The notes: a model not told the origin generated them from the letters alone. A stretch of DNA of 64,000 nt from Rhizobium subbaraonis (GCF_900220975.1 NZ_OBQD01000007.1:248001-312000), one strand, 5' to 3'; shown: positions 25,758-35,227, counted from the first letter of the stretch. Numbers and translations are program-made.

Positions 25758-27345
25758 TGCGCCCGCAAAATCATCGACAACATCCGCAACCGCCTATGAC
25801 GCGATCGTCATCGGCGCCGGCCACAACGGCCTTGCCGCCGCCGCCAAGCTCGGCCGCAGCGGCCGCAGGGTCCTGGTGCTGGAGGCGGCGAACGCGCCGG
25901 GCGGCGCAGCCCGCGGCCGCGAATTCGCGCCGGGCTTCCGCTCGGCCGGCCTGCCCCATCTCATCAACCGGCTCGACCCGGAGGTCGCCCGCGACCTCGG
26001 CCTGTCGCTTTCGGCCACGCCCGGCCATGCCATGCCGACCGCAGTCCTCGACGGGATGAACGAACCCGCCGTCCTGCGCGGCGCCTATGGCGAGACGATC
26101 GACGGCGTGTCAGCGGAGGAGGCCGCAGCCTTCGGACGCTTGCGCGACAAGCTCGCCTTCCAGGCCGGCATCCTCAAACGCTTCCTGCGCCGCCCGCCGC
26201 CGCAGCTCGGTGCGATCGGCATCGGCGACGTCTCGACGCTGATGGCAGCAGGCTTCGGCCTGATCCGGAAAGGCCGCGCCGAGGGCCGCGATTTCCTGCG
26301 CATGCTTTTGATGAACGTCGCCGACGTCGCAGAGGAATACCTCGATGACGACAGGTTGAAGGGCCTGCTCTCCTTCGATGCCACGCTCGGCATCCACCTC
26401 GGCCCGCGCTCGCCGACCTCGCTGCTCGGCCTTTACTATCGCCTCACCGGCGAAGTGGACGGCAAGTCCGGCGGGCAGTTCATCCCGGACGGCGGGATGG
26501 CCGCGGTCGCGCCCGCCTTCCTGAAGGCCGCCGAGGGCGCCGGCGTCATCATCCGCTGCGGTGCGCGTGTCGGCCGCATCCTCGCCGATCGCGGCAGCAC
26601 CCGCGGCGTCGTGCTTGCGGATGGTTCCGAGCTGACCGCCCCCGTCGTCGTCTCCGCGATCCATCCGCAGGCGACATTCCTGCATCTGGTCGATCCGGCC
26701 GAGACCGGCACCGGTTTCCTGCGCGCCATCCGCCATGTCCGCACAGCCGGCAATGTGGCCAAGCTGGACCTGGCACTCTCACGCATGCCGAATTTCACCG
26801 GCCTCACCGGCCGCGACCATGCCGGCCGCATCGTCATCGCCCGTTCGATGGCACATGTGGAAGAGGCCTTCAACCCGGCCAAGTACGGCGAGTTCTCGCA
26901 GGACCCGGTGATGGAGATCGTGCTGCCGAGCCTCGCCGACGCCTCGCTGGCGCCGGACGGTGCCTGCACGCTTTCGGCACTCGTGCAATACGCCCCCTAC
27001 AGGCTGCGGCAGGGGTGGGAGACCGGCAAGCCGGCCTTCCTGAAGATCGTGCTCGACATTCTCGAGCGTCATGCGCCCGGCATCGGGCGCACGGTCGTCG
27101 CGGCGGATCTCAGCACTCCGGTCGACATCGAGGCCGAGTACAACCTCCCCGGTGGGCACTGGCACCACGGGGAGCTGCAGGCCGACCAGTTGCTGATCAA
27201 CCGTCCGACGGGGGCTGCATCGGGCTATGCCACCCCGATCGAAGGGCTCTACCTTGCCAGCGCCGGCGCCCACCCAGGCGGGGGCATCTCCGGCCTCGCC
27301 GGCTGGAACGCCGCCCGCCACATCCTTGCCGGAGGCAGCCGATGA
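25744..27345 (+). CDS. PYROXD2-like FAD oxidoreductase, second copy
   Basis: The 533-residue protein repeats the GAGHNG flavin motif (AIVIGAGHNGLAAAAKLG) near the N-terminus and closes with LASAGAHPGGGISGLAGWNAA. It resembles the preceding gene along its length but differs in many positions, so the two are diverged paralogues, not a recent duplication. It overlaps the first copy by 14 bases and its stop overlaps the GcvT-like start (ATGA), so the three genes are translated in one coupled operon. The pair may act as a heterodimer or on successive steps; this is inference. Confidence 0.87.
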   Translation: MTSSDAPAKSSTTSATAYDAIVIGAGHNGLAAAAKLGRSGRRVLVLEAANAPGGAARGREFAPGFRSAGLPHLINRLDPEVARDLGLSLSATPGHAMPTAVLDGMNEPAVLRGAYGETIDGVSAEEAAAFGRLRDKLAFQAGILKRFLRRPPPQLGAIGIGDVSTLMAAGFGLIRKGRAEGRDFLRMLLMNVADVAEEYLDDDRLKGLLSFDATLGIHLGPRSPTSLLGLYYRLTGEVDGKSGGQFIPDGGMAAVAPAFLKAAEGAGVIIRCGARVGRILADRGSTRGVVLADGSELTAPVVVSAIHPQATFLHLVDPAETGTGFLRAIRHVRTAGNVAKLDLALSRMPNFTGLTGRDHAGRIVIARSMAHVEEAFNPAKYGEFSQDPVMEIVLPSLADASLAPDGACTLSALVQYAPYRLRQGWETGKPAFLKIVLDILERHAPGIGRTVVAADLSTPVDIEAEYNLPGGHWHHGELQADQLLINRPTGAASGYATPIEGLYLASAGAHPGGGISGLAGWNAARHILAGGSR

Positions 27346-28592
27346 ACGCCCTGACAAAACCGCTGAATGCCACTGAGGCCCGCCGCGCCGCCCGCAACCA
27401 CATCCTCACGCCCCGGCTGGAGACACCGTTTCATCCACGGCTTGCAGCCCTCGACGTGGTCAACGACTGGTACAACTGGGCCGGCTACAAGGCGCCGCAT
27501 TCGATCTTCGACGAGGAGCTGGAGTATTTCGCCATCCGCTCCACCGCCGCACTGTTCGACATCTCGCCGATGGTGAAGTACCGCATCAAGGGTTACGACG
27601 CCGAGCGCTATCTCAACCGGCTGACGCTGCGCGACGTCCGCAAGCTTGCCGTGAACCGCATCCACTACACGGCCTGGTGCGACGACCACGGCCACGTCCT
27701 CGACGACGGCACGCTGTTTCGGCTCGGCGAGCAGGACTTCCGCCTCTGCTGCCAGGAGCGCCACCTGCCCTGGCTGCTGGACAGCGCCTTTGGCTTCGAC
27801 GTGGAGATCTTCGAGGAGACCGAGGAGATCGCCGGGCTCGCCCTGCAGGGGCCGACAAGCCATGCGGTGCTGGCCGAGGCGGGCTTTGCGGGAACCGAGC
27901 GGCTGAAGCCGTTCGACATCGCGACCTTCCCCCATGACGGCGGCCCCGGCTGCAGCGCTGTGACGATCTCGCGCACCGGCTTCACCGGCGACCTTGGCTA
28001 CGAACTTTTCGTCCCGCGGGCTGCCGCCCTGTCGCTATGGGACAGGCTGTGGGCTGCTGGCGCCGAGCACGGCATCCGCGCCATCGGCTATTCCGCGCTG
28101 AACCGCACCCGCATCGAGGCCGGCTTCATCGTCGCCAATGCCGACTTCGTCACCGCCGAGGGAGCACTGCGCGCCGACCGGGTCCGACTTCCGGATGAAA
28201 TCGGCCTCGACTGGCTCGTCGATCCGGACAAGCCGAGCTTCAACGGCCGCCGCGCGATCCTGGACGCACGTCGGAATCAAAGCTTGAAGCACATCCTCGT
28301 AGGCCTTGAAATCGAAGGAAATATCGCCGCCGAACACGCGATCGTCTACCATCGCGGCAAGCGAGAGGTCGGCCTGGTCACGGCCGCCACCTGGTCGCCC
28401 ACCGCCAAGCGCAACATCGCGATCGCCAGCCTCGAACGCCCCTACGGAACGAAATTCGTCGACGACCTCTGGGTAGAGATCTACGCGATGCGGGAGCTGA
28501 AATACCAGAAGATGATGAAGCGCGCGAAGGTGGTCCCCCGGCCGTTCGTCAAGCTGGCAAGGCGGACGGCGACACCGCCGGGCCTGCGGTGA
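27342..28592 (+). CDS. GcvT-like aminomethyltransferase/demethylase
   Basis: The 416-residue cytosolic protein matches the folate-binding GcvT/aminomethyltransferase family (ALFDISPMVKYRIKGYDAERYLNRL at the N-terminal barrel; ISRTGFTGDLGYELFVP in the middle; TAATWSPTAKRNIAIASL towards the C-terminus). Its ATG overlaps the stop of the preceding flavoprotein (ATGA). In the glycine cleavage and dimethylglycine systems such proteins transfer a one-carbon unit to tetrahydrofolate. Here it follows two flavoproteins and a Rieske oxygenase in a demethylation context, and may capture the methyl-derived carbon. No GcvP or GcvH gene is near. Confidence 0.88.
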   Translation: MNALTKPLNATEARRAARNHILTPRLETPFHPRLAALDVVNDWYNWAGYKAPHSIFDEELEYFAIRSTAALFDISPMVKYRIKGYDAERYLNRLTLRDVRKLAVNRIHYTAWCDDHGHVLDDGTLFRLGEQDFRLCCQERHLPWLLDSAFGFDVEIFEETEEIAGLALQGPTSHAVLAEAGFAGTERLKPFDIATFPHDGGPGCSAVTISRTGFTGDLGYELFVPRAAALSLWDRLWAAGAEHGIRAIGYSALNRTRIEAGFIVANADFVTAEGALRADRVRLPDEIGLDWLVDPDKPSFNGRRAILDARRNQSLKHILVGLEIEGNIAAEHAIVYHRGKREVGLVTAATWSPTAKRNIAIASLERPYGTKFVDDLWVEIYAMRELKYQKMMKRAKVVPRPFVKLARRTATPPGLR

Positions 28593-28601
28593 GGAGACCT
28601 G

Positions 28602-28898
28602 GTGAAGCAGGGCTCAGCACAAGCAGCCCGCCCACCGCAATTGAGCGCACGGACACCGATGGACGAAGAAAGCCGCCACCAATGGGAACTGATCCGGACA
28701 CCCGCAGGCGTCGAATGGTCGGGGCGCGCCCGCTATGCGGCGGCGATGTACTTTTACCAGAAGGGGATAATGGCCGCCGACGTGCTGGAGGTCTACCGCA
28801 TCTGCTCGCGGCTTGATGCGGAAGATCCGCTGTCGGTACTAAGACGCTGGAAAATCGGCGAAGACTGGATCGAGAAGCTCGAGACGACGGTCAAATGA
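28602..28898 (+). CDS. Small protein of unknown function at the end of the amine island
   Basis: The 98-residue acidic-basic protein contains ATPMDEESRHQWELIRTP-type and RKWKIGEDWIEKLE-like helical stretches but no motif I recognise. A GAGGAG ribosome-binding site precedes the GTG at 28602, 10 bp after the GcvT-like stop; an alternative ATG is at 28659. Its place at the end of a tightly packed operon suggests a role in the same pathway, perhaps as a small subunit. There is no signal peptide or membrane segment. Confidence 0.6.
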   Translation: MKQGSAQAARPPQLSARTPMDEESRHQWELIRTPAGVEWSGRARYAAAMYFYQKGIMAADVLEVYRICSRLDAEDPLSVLRRWKIGEDWIEKLETTVK

Positions 28899-28967
28899 CC
28901 TTTTGAACGGCCACAGCGACCGCGCCTTACGAAGAGACGCCCGCCACCCGGCGGGCGCCCGTCACGC

Positions 28968-29582
28968 TCACTTGGCCGCCTGAAGACTGCCGATCAACCG
29001 CCGCAGCCCTTCCCGCCCCTCGCTGGCCAGGTCGAACCGTCGGCCGAACAGCAGCCATTCCGAGCAGATGCCCTTCATCATCCAGCGCAGTGCGGAAGCG
29101 GCGGACTTGGGCGTCCAGCAGGTGCCAAGCTGGCCCTTTTCAGCCGCGCGCGCGAACGCCGCCTCCAGTGTCTGCATGTGCCCGTCGTCCACGCCCTGCT
29201 GCTGTTCCAGCACCGCCGAAAGCTCGCCGGTATAATCGCAGCGAAGCAGGATCGAAAGGATGCGCTGTCGCTGCTCGTCATTGGCCAGCGTGTCCAGCCA
29301 TTCCGCCGCGACCCTCTCGATCACCGTCAGCACCTCGGCATCCTCGGATTCGAGTTCACGCGCGACCATGTCCTCCTGCGGCAGCGGCACCGACTTGTAG
29401 AGTTCCATGAAGAGATCGGTCTTGTTGGCAAAATGCCAGTAGATGGCGCCGCGGGTCACGCCGGCGGCATGGGCCACATCCTCCATCGTCGCGTTGGAGA
29501 CGCCCTTCTTGTAAAAGACGCGTTCGGCCGCACAGATGATCTGCTGGCGCGTGGCTTCGGCGTCCGCTTTGGTCCTTCGCAT
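28968..29582 (-). CDS. TetR-family repressor of RND efflux (AcrR/TtgR type)
   Basis: The 204-residue protein has the characteristic N-terminus RQQIICAAERVFYKKGVSNATMEDVAHAAGVTRGAIYWHF, a strong match to the AcrR/TtgR/MtrR group that represses RND pump genes. A hydrophobic drug-binding domain follows. It is encoded immediately downstream of the pump gene on the same strand, with a hairpin between them. Its likely site is the TtgR-like operator upstream of the adaptor gene (34121-34145). Ligand is not predictable. Confidence 0.88.
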   Translation of the reverse strand: MRRTKADAEATRQQIICAAERVFYKKGVSNATMEDVAHAAGVTRGAIYWHFANKTDLFMELYKSVPLPQEDMVARELESEDAEVLTVIERVAAEWLDTLANDEQRQRILSILLRCDYTGELSAVLEQQQGVDDGHMQTLEAAFARAAEKGQLGTCWTPKSAASALRWMMKGICSEWLLFGRRFDLASEGREGLRRLIGSLQAAK

Positions 29583-29599
29583 GTTCCCCCCGTCAACGG

Positions 29600-29625
29600 G
29601 AATGCCCGCCTTGCGGCGGGCATTC
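29600..29625 (-). other. Perfect 11-bp hairpin between RND pump and repressor genes
   Basis: GAATGCCCGCC and GGCGGGCATTC pair around a TTGC/GCAA loop. There is no T run on the minus strand, so it looks more like a stabilising or partly terminating hairpin than a classic terminator. It may set the ratio of pump to repressor transcript. Confidence 0.6.
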
Positions 29626-29630
29626 GCTGG

Positions 29631-32600
29631 TCACTCGCCAGGTGCCGGTACCGGCTCGGCGGACGGCTTCTCCTCCTTCGGCTTGCGCCCGAAGATGTTC
29701 ATGATGAACACGAAGAAGACCGGCACGAAGAAGATGGCGAGAATGGTGGCCGAGATCATGCCGCCCATCACGCCCGTTCCGATCGCGTTCTGGCTGGCGG
29801 CGCTGGCGCCAGAGGCAATCGCCATCGGCAGCACGCCGAGGGTGAAGGCCAGCGAGGTCATCAGGATCGGCCGGAAGCGCAGCCGGCAGGCCTCGATGGT
29901 GGCCTCGAGCAGCGGCTTGCCCTCGGCCCTGAGGTCCTTGGCGAACTCGATGATCAGGATCGCGTTCTTCGCCGAAAGGCCGATAATGGTGATCAGCCCG
30001 ACGAGGAAGTACACGTCGTTCGGCATGCCGCGCCAGGTTACCGCCAGCACCGAACCGATGACGCCGAGCGGCACCACGAGCATGACCGACAGCGGGATCG
30101 ACCAGCTCTCGTAGAGCGCGGACAGCAGCAGGAACACGAACAGGATCGACAGCGCGATCAGGGCCGGCGCCTGCGAGCCGGACTGGATCTCCTGCAGCGA
30201 CTGGCCGGTCCACTCGTAGCCGAAGCCACTCGGAAGTTCGCCGGCAAGGCGCTGCATCTCGGCGATGGCGTCACCCGAGGAATACCCCGGTGCCGCCTGT
30301 CCGGCGATGCGGATCGACGGATAGCCGTTGTAGCCAACGATCTGCTGCGGGCCGCGCAGCCAGTCGACAGTGGCGAAGGACGACAGCGGAACCATGCCGC
30401 CGCTGGCGTTGCGCACGTTCAGGTTCAACAGGTCCGCCGTCTGCATCCTCTTCTCCGCGTCCGCCTGCACCGTCACGCGCTGCATGCGGCCGGAATTCGG
30501 GAAGTCGTTGATGTAGGACGAGCCGAGGTTGGCCGAGATCGTCGAGTTGATGTCCGCGAACGTCACCCCGAAGGTGTTCGCCTTCTCGCGGTCGATGACC
30601 AGGTTGACCTGGGCTGCATCCGGCATGCCTTCGATGCGCAGCCCGGCAAGGACCGGGCTCTGCTGAGCCGCGGCCATCAGCTGGTCACGTGCAGCCGACA
30701 GCGCCGCCTGCCCCAGTCCGCCGCGGTCCTGCAGGCGGAAGGTGAAGCCGGTGGAGTTACCGAGGCCCTGGATGGGCGGCGGCGACAGCGAGAACGTCAT
30801 CGCGTCCTTGATGCCGAACAGTTGCATGTTGGCCCGGCCCGCGATCGCCTCGGCCGAATCCTCCGGCCCGCGCTCCGACCAGTCCTTCAGGGGAACGAAG
30901 GCAAGGCCGGCGTTCTGGCCGGTACCGGAGAAGCTGAAGCCGGAGATCGCCACGATGCCTGCGACGGCATCCTCGCCGAGGAATATCTTCTCGACCTGCT
31001 GGATGACGTCGGCCGTCCGCGTTCCGCTGGCCTCGGACGGCGCCTGCATGTCGACGATCAGGTAGCCCTGGTCCTCGTTCGGCAAAAAGCCGGTCGGCAG
31101 CTGCATGTAGGCATATCCAAGCCCCACCAGCAGCGCGAGATAGACGACCATCAGCCGGCCGGACCGCGTGATGATCCTGCTCACCACGCCGGAATAGCCG
31201 TGCGCCGTCTTGTCGAAGCCGCGGTTGAACCAGCCGAAGAAGCCGCGCTTCTCGTGGTGGCCGTGCTTGATGGGCTTGAGGAAGGTGGCGCAGAGCGCTG
31301 GCGTCAGGGACAGCGCCAGGAAGCCGGAGAACAGGATCGACACCACCATGGTCAGGCTGAACTGCTGGTAGATGATGCCTACGGCGCCGGGGAAGAAGGC
31401 CATCGGGATGAACACCGCCGACAGCACCAGCGTGATGCCGATGATGGCACCCGTGATCTGGCCCATCGCCTTCTTCGTCGCTTCCTTGGGCGACAGACCC
31501 TCCTCGGCCATGATGCGCTCGACGTTCTCGACGACCACGATGGCGTCGTCGACGAGGATGCCGATCGCCAGCACCATGGCGAACATGGTGAGCACGTTGA
31601 TCGAGAACCCGGAGACATACATGGCCGCGCAGGTTCCAAGCAACGCCACCGGAACCACCAGCGTCGGGATGATCGTGTAGCGGATGTTCTGCAGGAACAG
31701 GAACATCACGATGAACACGAGCCCGATCGCCTCGATCAGCGTGTGGATGACCTTTTCGATCGACACTTCGACGAACGGCGTCGTGTCGTAGGGGATGCTG
31801 TATTCTAGGCCGGCCGGGAAGAACCGGGACAATTCGTCCATCTTCGCGCGGACGCCCGCCGCCGTCGACATCGCATTGCCGGTCGGCGACAGCTGCACGC
31901 CGATCGCCGCGGTCGGATTTCCGCTGAGGCGCGTCGAGAAGTTGTAGCTCTCGCCGCCGATCTCGATGCGGGCCACGTCACGCAGCCGCACCGACGACCC
32001 GTCCGGGTTGGCGCGCAGCACGATCGAGCCGAATTCTTCCGGCGAGGCGAGCTGTCCGCGCACGAGCACGGTCGCCGAGATCTGCTGGCCGATGGGGTTC
32101 GGCTGTGCACCGATCTGGCCCGCGGAGACCTGGGCATTCTGCGCCGAGATCGCGTTGTTGATGTCGTCGACCGTCAGGTTGAGGCCGACCATCTTGTCCG
32201 GGTCCACCCAGATGCGCATCGAGCGCTGGGTGGAGAACAGCGTGGCGCTGCCGACGCCTGGCACGCGCCGGATCTCGCCCAGCACGTTGCGGCTCAGATA
32301 GTCGCCAAGCCCGATCGCGTCGGTGTTGCCGTCCGTCGAAGACAGGGCCACCACCATGAGGAACGACGTGCTGGCCTGCTCCACGCGCATGCCCTGCTGG
32401 GTCACGGCCTGCGGCAGGCGCGGCTCGACGCGGGCGATACGGTTCTGCACCTCGACCTGCGCCTCGCCGATGTCGGTGCCCGGCGCGAATGTCACGTCGA
32501 TGGAAATGCTTCCCGACGATTCGGAGGTCGATTCGAAGTAGAGCAGACCCGGCACGCCGTTCAGCTCTTCCTCGATCGGCCGCGTCACCGACTGGTAGAT

Positions 32601-32768
32601 ATCCTCGGGCGCAGCGCCCGGATAGTTGGTCGAGATCGATATCTGCGGCGGCGCGACGTTCGGGTACTGCGCCACCGGCAGGAGCGGGATGGTGATCACG
32701 CCTGCCAGCATGATGAAGATGGCGACGACCCAGGCGAAGATCGGCCTGTCGATAAAAAATCTTGGCAT
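29631..32768 (-). CDS. RND-family multidrug efflux pump, inner-membrane transporter (AcrB/MexB type)
   Basis: The 1045-residue protein is full length for the hydrophobe-amphiphile exporter group. It opens with MPRFFIDRPIFAWVVAIFIM and has the TM4 motif GILVDDAIVVVENVERIM with the paired proton-relay aspartates. Two large periplasmic loops and twelve membrane helices are expected. It works as a homotrimer with the adaptor encoded 11 bp upstream and an outer-membrane channel that is not encoded in the window. Substrates are unknown. Regulation is probably by the TetR gene that follows and the operator before the adaptor. Confidence 0.93.
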   Translation of the reverse strand: MPRFFIDRPIFAWVVAIFIMLAGVITIPLLPVAQYPNVAPPQISISTNYPGAAPEDIYQSVTRPIEEELNGVPGLLYFESTSESSGSISIDVTFAPGTDIGEAQVEVQNRIARVEPRLPQAVTQQGMRVEQASTSFLMVVALSSTDGNTDAIGLGDYLSRNVLGEIRRVPGVGSATLFSTQRSMRIWVDPDKMVGLNLTVDDINNAISAQNAQVSAGQIGAQPNPIGQQISATVLVRGQLASPEEFGSIVLRANPDGSSVRLRDVARIEIGGESYNFSTRLSGNPTAAIGVQLSPTGNAMSTAAGVRAKMDELSRFFPAGLEYSIPYDTTPFVEVSIEKVIHTLIEAIGLVFIVMFLFLQNIRYTIIPTLVVPVALLGTCAAMYVSGFSINVLTMFAMVLAIGILVDDAIVVVENVERIMAEEGLSPKEATKKAMGQITGAIIGITLVLSAVFIPMAFFPGAVGIIYQQFSLTMVVSILFSGFLALSLTPALCATFLKPIKHGHHEKRGFFGWFNRGFDKTAHGYSGVVSRIITRSGRLMVVYLALLVGLGYAYMQLPTGFLPNEDQGYLIVDMQAPSEASGTRTADVIQQVEKIFLGEDAVAGIVAISGFSFSGTGQNAGLAFVPLKDWSERGPEDSAEAIAGRANMQLFGIKDAMTFSLSPPPIQGLGNSTGFTFRLQDRGGLGQAALSAARDQLMAAAQQSPVLAGLRIEGMPDAAQVNLVIDREKANTFGVTFADINSTISANLGSSYINDFPNSGRMQRVTVQADAEKRMQTADLLNLNVRNASGGMVPLSSFATVDWLRGPQQIVGYNGYPSIRIAGQAAPGYSSGDAIAEMQRLAGELPSGFGYEWTGQSLQEIQSGSQAPALIALSILFVFLLLSALYESWSIPLSVMLVVPLGVIGSVLAVTWRGMPNDVYFLVGLITIIGLSAKNAILIIEFAKDLRAEGKPLLEATIEACRLRFRPILMTSLAFTLGVLPMAIASGASAASQNAIGTGVMGGMISATILAIFFVPVFFVFIMNIFGRKPKEEKPSAEPVPAPGE

Positions 32769-32779
32769 TGTTCAGGACC

Positions 32780-34009
32780 TCAGTTCGCCTTTGCGGCCGG
32801 CTCTGCCGCCCCCTCGCCCGCCGCAGGCTGCGCCTCGGCTGCTTCCTTCGTCGCGGTTTCGGACGTCGTGTCGGTCGGCTGCCAGTCGGATGGCGCCACG
32901 GCGGCTCCGGGACCGATCTTCTGGAAGCCTTCGACCACGACCTTCTCGTCCGGCTTGAGGCCGCTCGTCACGACGAAACGCTGGTCGACCGCGCGGCCGA
33001 TGTTGATCCGCCGGATGTCCAGCTTGTTCTCGCCGTTGACGACATAGACCTGCGCCTGACCGGCGGTGTCGCGCTGGACCGATTGCTGCGGCACGAGGAT
33101 CGCATTCCTCTGGATGCCCTGCTGGATCTGGACGCGGACATACATGCCCGGCAGCAGGTCGTTGTCCGGGTTCGGGAATTCGCCACGCAGCGTCACCTGG
33201 CCGGTCGTCTCGTCGACGGCCGCCTCGGAGAACAGCAGCTTGCCGGTATGGTTGTACGTCGTGCCGTCGTCAAACAGCAGCGTCACGTCCGCCGAATTGT
33301 CGTTCATCAGGTCGCCGTCCTGCAGCGCCTTGCGCAGGCGGATCAGGTCGGTGGCCGACTGGGTGAAGTCGGCATAGACCGGGTCGAGCTGCTGGATCGT
33401 CGCGAGCGCCTCGGTGCCGCTGGTGCTGACCAGCGCGCCCTCGGTGATCAGAGCCCGGCCGATGCGGCCGGTGATCGGCGCCTTGACCTCGGAGTATTCG
33501 AGGTTGAGCCTTGCTGACGCTAGGCCAGCCTCGGCGATCGCAACGTCGGCGTCCGCCGCCGCAAGCTGCGCCACTGCGTCATCGAACTGCTGCTCGGAGG
33601 CGACGTTCGACTTCTTCAGCTGCTCCTGGCGATCGGCCGCCTGCTTGGCCTGAAGCTGCACGGCCTTGGCACGCCGCAGCGTTCCCTCGGCACTGTCGAC
33701 CTGCACCCGGAAGGGCTGCGGATCGATCCGGTAGAGCACGTCGCCTTCCTTCACGATGGAGCCCTGCTCGAACACGCGCTCGACGATGATGCCGGAAACG
33801 CGCGGGCGAACCTCGGCGATGCGAGTCGCGGCGATCCGGCCCGGCAGCTCGTTCATGATCGGGGCTTCCTCAGCCTTGGTCGTGATCACGGCCACCGGCG
33901 TCGGAGGCCTTGCCGGCGCATCCGCCGGCTTGTCTTCCTCCTGCTGGCAGCCGGCGAGGAAGAGCAGGCTTCCCATTGTCGCAATTGCAATCGATCTGAT
34001 GATGCGCAT
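32780..34009 (-). CDS. RND efflux periplasmic adaptor lipoprotein (AcrA/MexA type)
   Basis: The 409-residue protein starts with a lipoprotein signal peptide ending in the lipobox LAGC (C21), so it is anchored to the inner membrane. The HlyD-type domains follow: GRIAATRIAEVRPRVSG (barrel-sandwich lipoyl half), a coiled-coil hairpin of about 100-170 and a C-terminal membrane-proximal domain. ATG 34009 is used, giving the lipoprotein signal; upstream in-frame residues lack signal features. It pairs with the RND pump encoded 11 bp downstream. Confidence 0.92.
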   Translation of the reverse strand: MRIIRSIAIATMGSLLFLAGCQQEEDKPADAPARPPTPVAVITTKAEEAPIMNELPGRIAATRIAEVRPRVSGIIVERVFEQGSIVKEGDVLYRIDPQPFRVQVDSAEGTLRRAKAVQLQAKQAADRQEQLKKSNVASEQQFDDAVAQLAAADADVAIAEAGLASARLNLEYSEVKAPITGRIGRALITEGALVSTSGTEALATIQQLDPVYADFTQSATDLIRLRKALQDGDLMNDNSADVTLLFDDGTTYNHTGKLLFSEAAVDETTGQVTLRGEFPNPDNDLLPGMYVRVQIQQGIQRNAILVPQQSVQRDTAGQAQVYVVNGENKLDIRRINIGRAVDQRFVVTSGLKPDEKVVVEGFQKIGPGAAVAPSDWQPTDTTSETATKEAAEAQPAAGEGAAEPAAKAN

Positions 34010-34120
34010 CGGTTTTTCCACGATCAAGGAGAGGCCGGCGGCCTCGAAAAAGGTGCGTGTCTCGGCCGGAAGGCCTTGAAATGATTCGATGCGGAAAGCC
34101 GGCAGGCCTCCGCATCGTAG

Positions 34121-34145
34121 TTTACAGACAGCGATGTATGTTAAA
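34121..34145. promoter_or_regulatory. TtgR/AcrR-like operator upstream of the efflux operon
   Basis: The 25-bp element has arms TTTACAGACA and ATGTATGTTAAA around GCG, an interrupted palindrome close to the described TtgR and AcrR sites (TTTACA...TGTAA). It lies about 112 bp before the adaptor start. The TetR gene 28968-29582 is the expected binder. Confidence 0.6.
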
Positions 34146-34211
34146 TGCTGACAAAGCGCAACGCATCTATCGCGCCGCACAATCCTGATCACGAGATTGT
34201 GATGAGGGTCC

Positions 34212-35213
34212 TCATCGTATGGCTTCACCATTTGCATTGAAACGATGCAGATGGCCGGAATTTGGTGTCGCGTGCACAAATTCATCCGTTTGGTAATGGT
34301 GTTCGCCGAATAGGCGGGCCGTCAGCAGCCCGGCTTTCTCGCTGTCGAGATAAACGATCGTGTCGGCCCCGAGGTGCTCAACATGCACGATCTTGCCCGT
34401 CCATTCGCCACTCTCGCGCGACAGCGTCATGTGCTCCGGCCGGATGCCGATCGTCGTCGCGTCGCTCCGCCCGAGCCGGCCCGCATCGATGAAATTCATC
34501 GCCGGCGAGCCGATGAAGCCGGCCACGAACAGGTTGGCCGGCCTGTTGTAGAGTTCCATCGGCGAGCCGACCTGCTGGATCACGCCGCCGTCGAGCACGA
34601 CGATCTTGTCGGCCAGCGTCATCGCCTCGACCTGGTCGTGGGTGACGTAGATCATCGTCGCCTTCAAGTCCCGGTGCAACCGCGCGATCTCGAGGCGCGT
34701 GTTGACGCGCAGTGCCGCGTCCAGGTTGGAAAGCGGCTCATCGAACAGGAACAGCTTCGGCTCGCGCACGATGGCGCGCCCGATCGCCACGCGCTGGCGC
34801 TGCCCGCCGGAAAGCTCGGCAGGCCGCCGGTCGAGATACTTCTCCAGCGACAGCATCGCCGAAGCCTTCTTCGTCCGCGCCTCGATCTCGGCTTTCGGCG
34901 CGCCGGCCTGCTTCAGCCCGAGCCCCATGTTGTCCTTGACGCTCAGGTGCGGATAGAGCGCATAGGACTGGAACACCATGGCGATGCCGCGCTTGGCTGG
35001 CGGCACGGCGCTGACTTCGGCGCCGTCGATCAGGATGCTGCCGGAGGTCGCATCCTCAAGGCCCGCGATAATGCGCAAAAGCGTCGATTTCCCGCAGCCC
35101 GACGGTCCGACGAAGATGACGAACTCGCCGTCCTTCACGTCGAGGTCGATGCCCTTGAGCACGTCGACCGGCCCGAAGGACTTGCGCACGGATTTCAGTT
35201 GCAGGGAGCCCAT
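34212..35213 (-). CDS. ABC sugar transporter ATP-binding protein (UgpC/MalK type)
   Basis: The 333-residue ATPase has Walker [13 protein letters not shown], signature LSGGQRQR, Walker [13 protein letters not shown] and the H-loop [11 protein letters not shown]-terminal TOBE-type domain (GIRPEHMTL) follows, shorter than in some UgpC proteins. It is the last gene of the operon murQ-binding protein-permease-permease-oxidoreductase-ATPase, 14 bp after the oxidoreductase stop. It powers the amino-sugar-type importer encoded upstream. Confidence 0.92.
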   Translation of the reverse strand: MGSLQLKSVRKSFGPVDVLKGIDLDVKDGEFVIFVGPSGCGKSTLLRIIAGLEDATSGSILIDGAEVSAVPPAKRGIAMVFQSYALYPHLSVKDNMGLGLKQAGAPKAEIEARTKKASAMLSLEKYLDRRPAELSGGQRQRVAIGRAIVREPKLFLFDEPLSNLDAALRVNTRLEIARLHRDLKATMIYVTHDQVEAMTLADKIVVLDGGVIQQVGSPMELYNRPANLFVAGFIGSPAMNFIDAGRLGRSDATTIGIRPEHMTLSRESGEWTGKIVHVEHLGADTIVYLDSEKAGLLTARLFGEHHYQTDEFVHATPNSGHLHRFNANGEAIR

Positions 35214-35227
35214 CGTCGTTCCTTCTT

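Noticed and set aside
29178-31808. Very long plus-strand frame opposite the RND pump
   Set aside because: His/Arg/Asp-rich shadow composition; the antisense of an alanine/leucine/isoleucine-rich membrane protein gives such frames.
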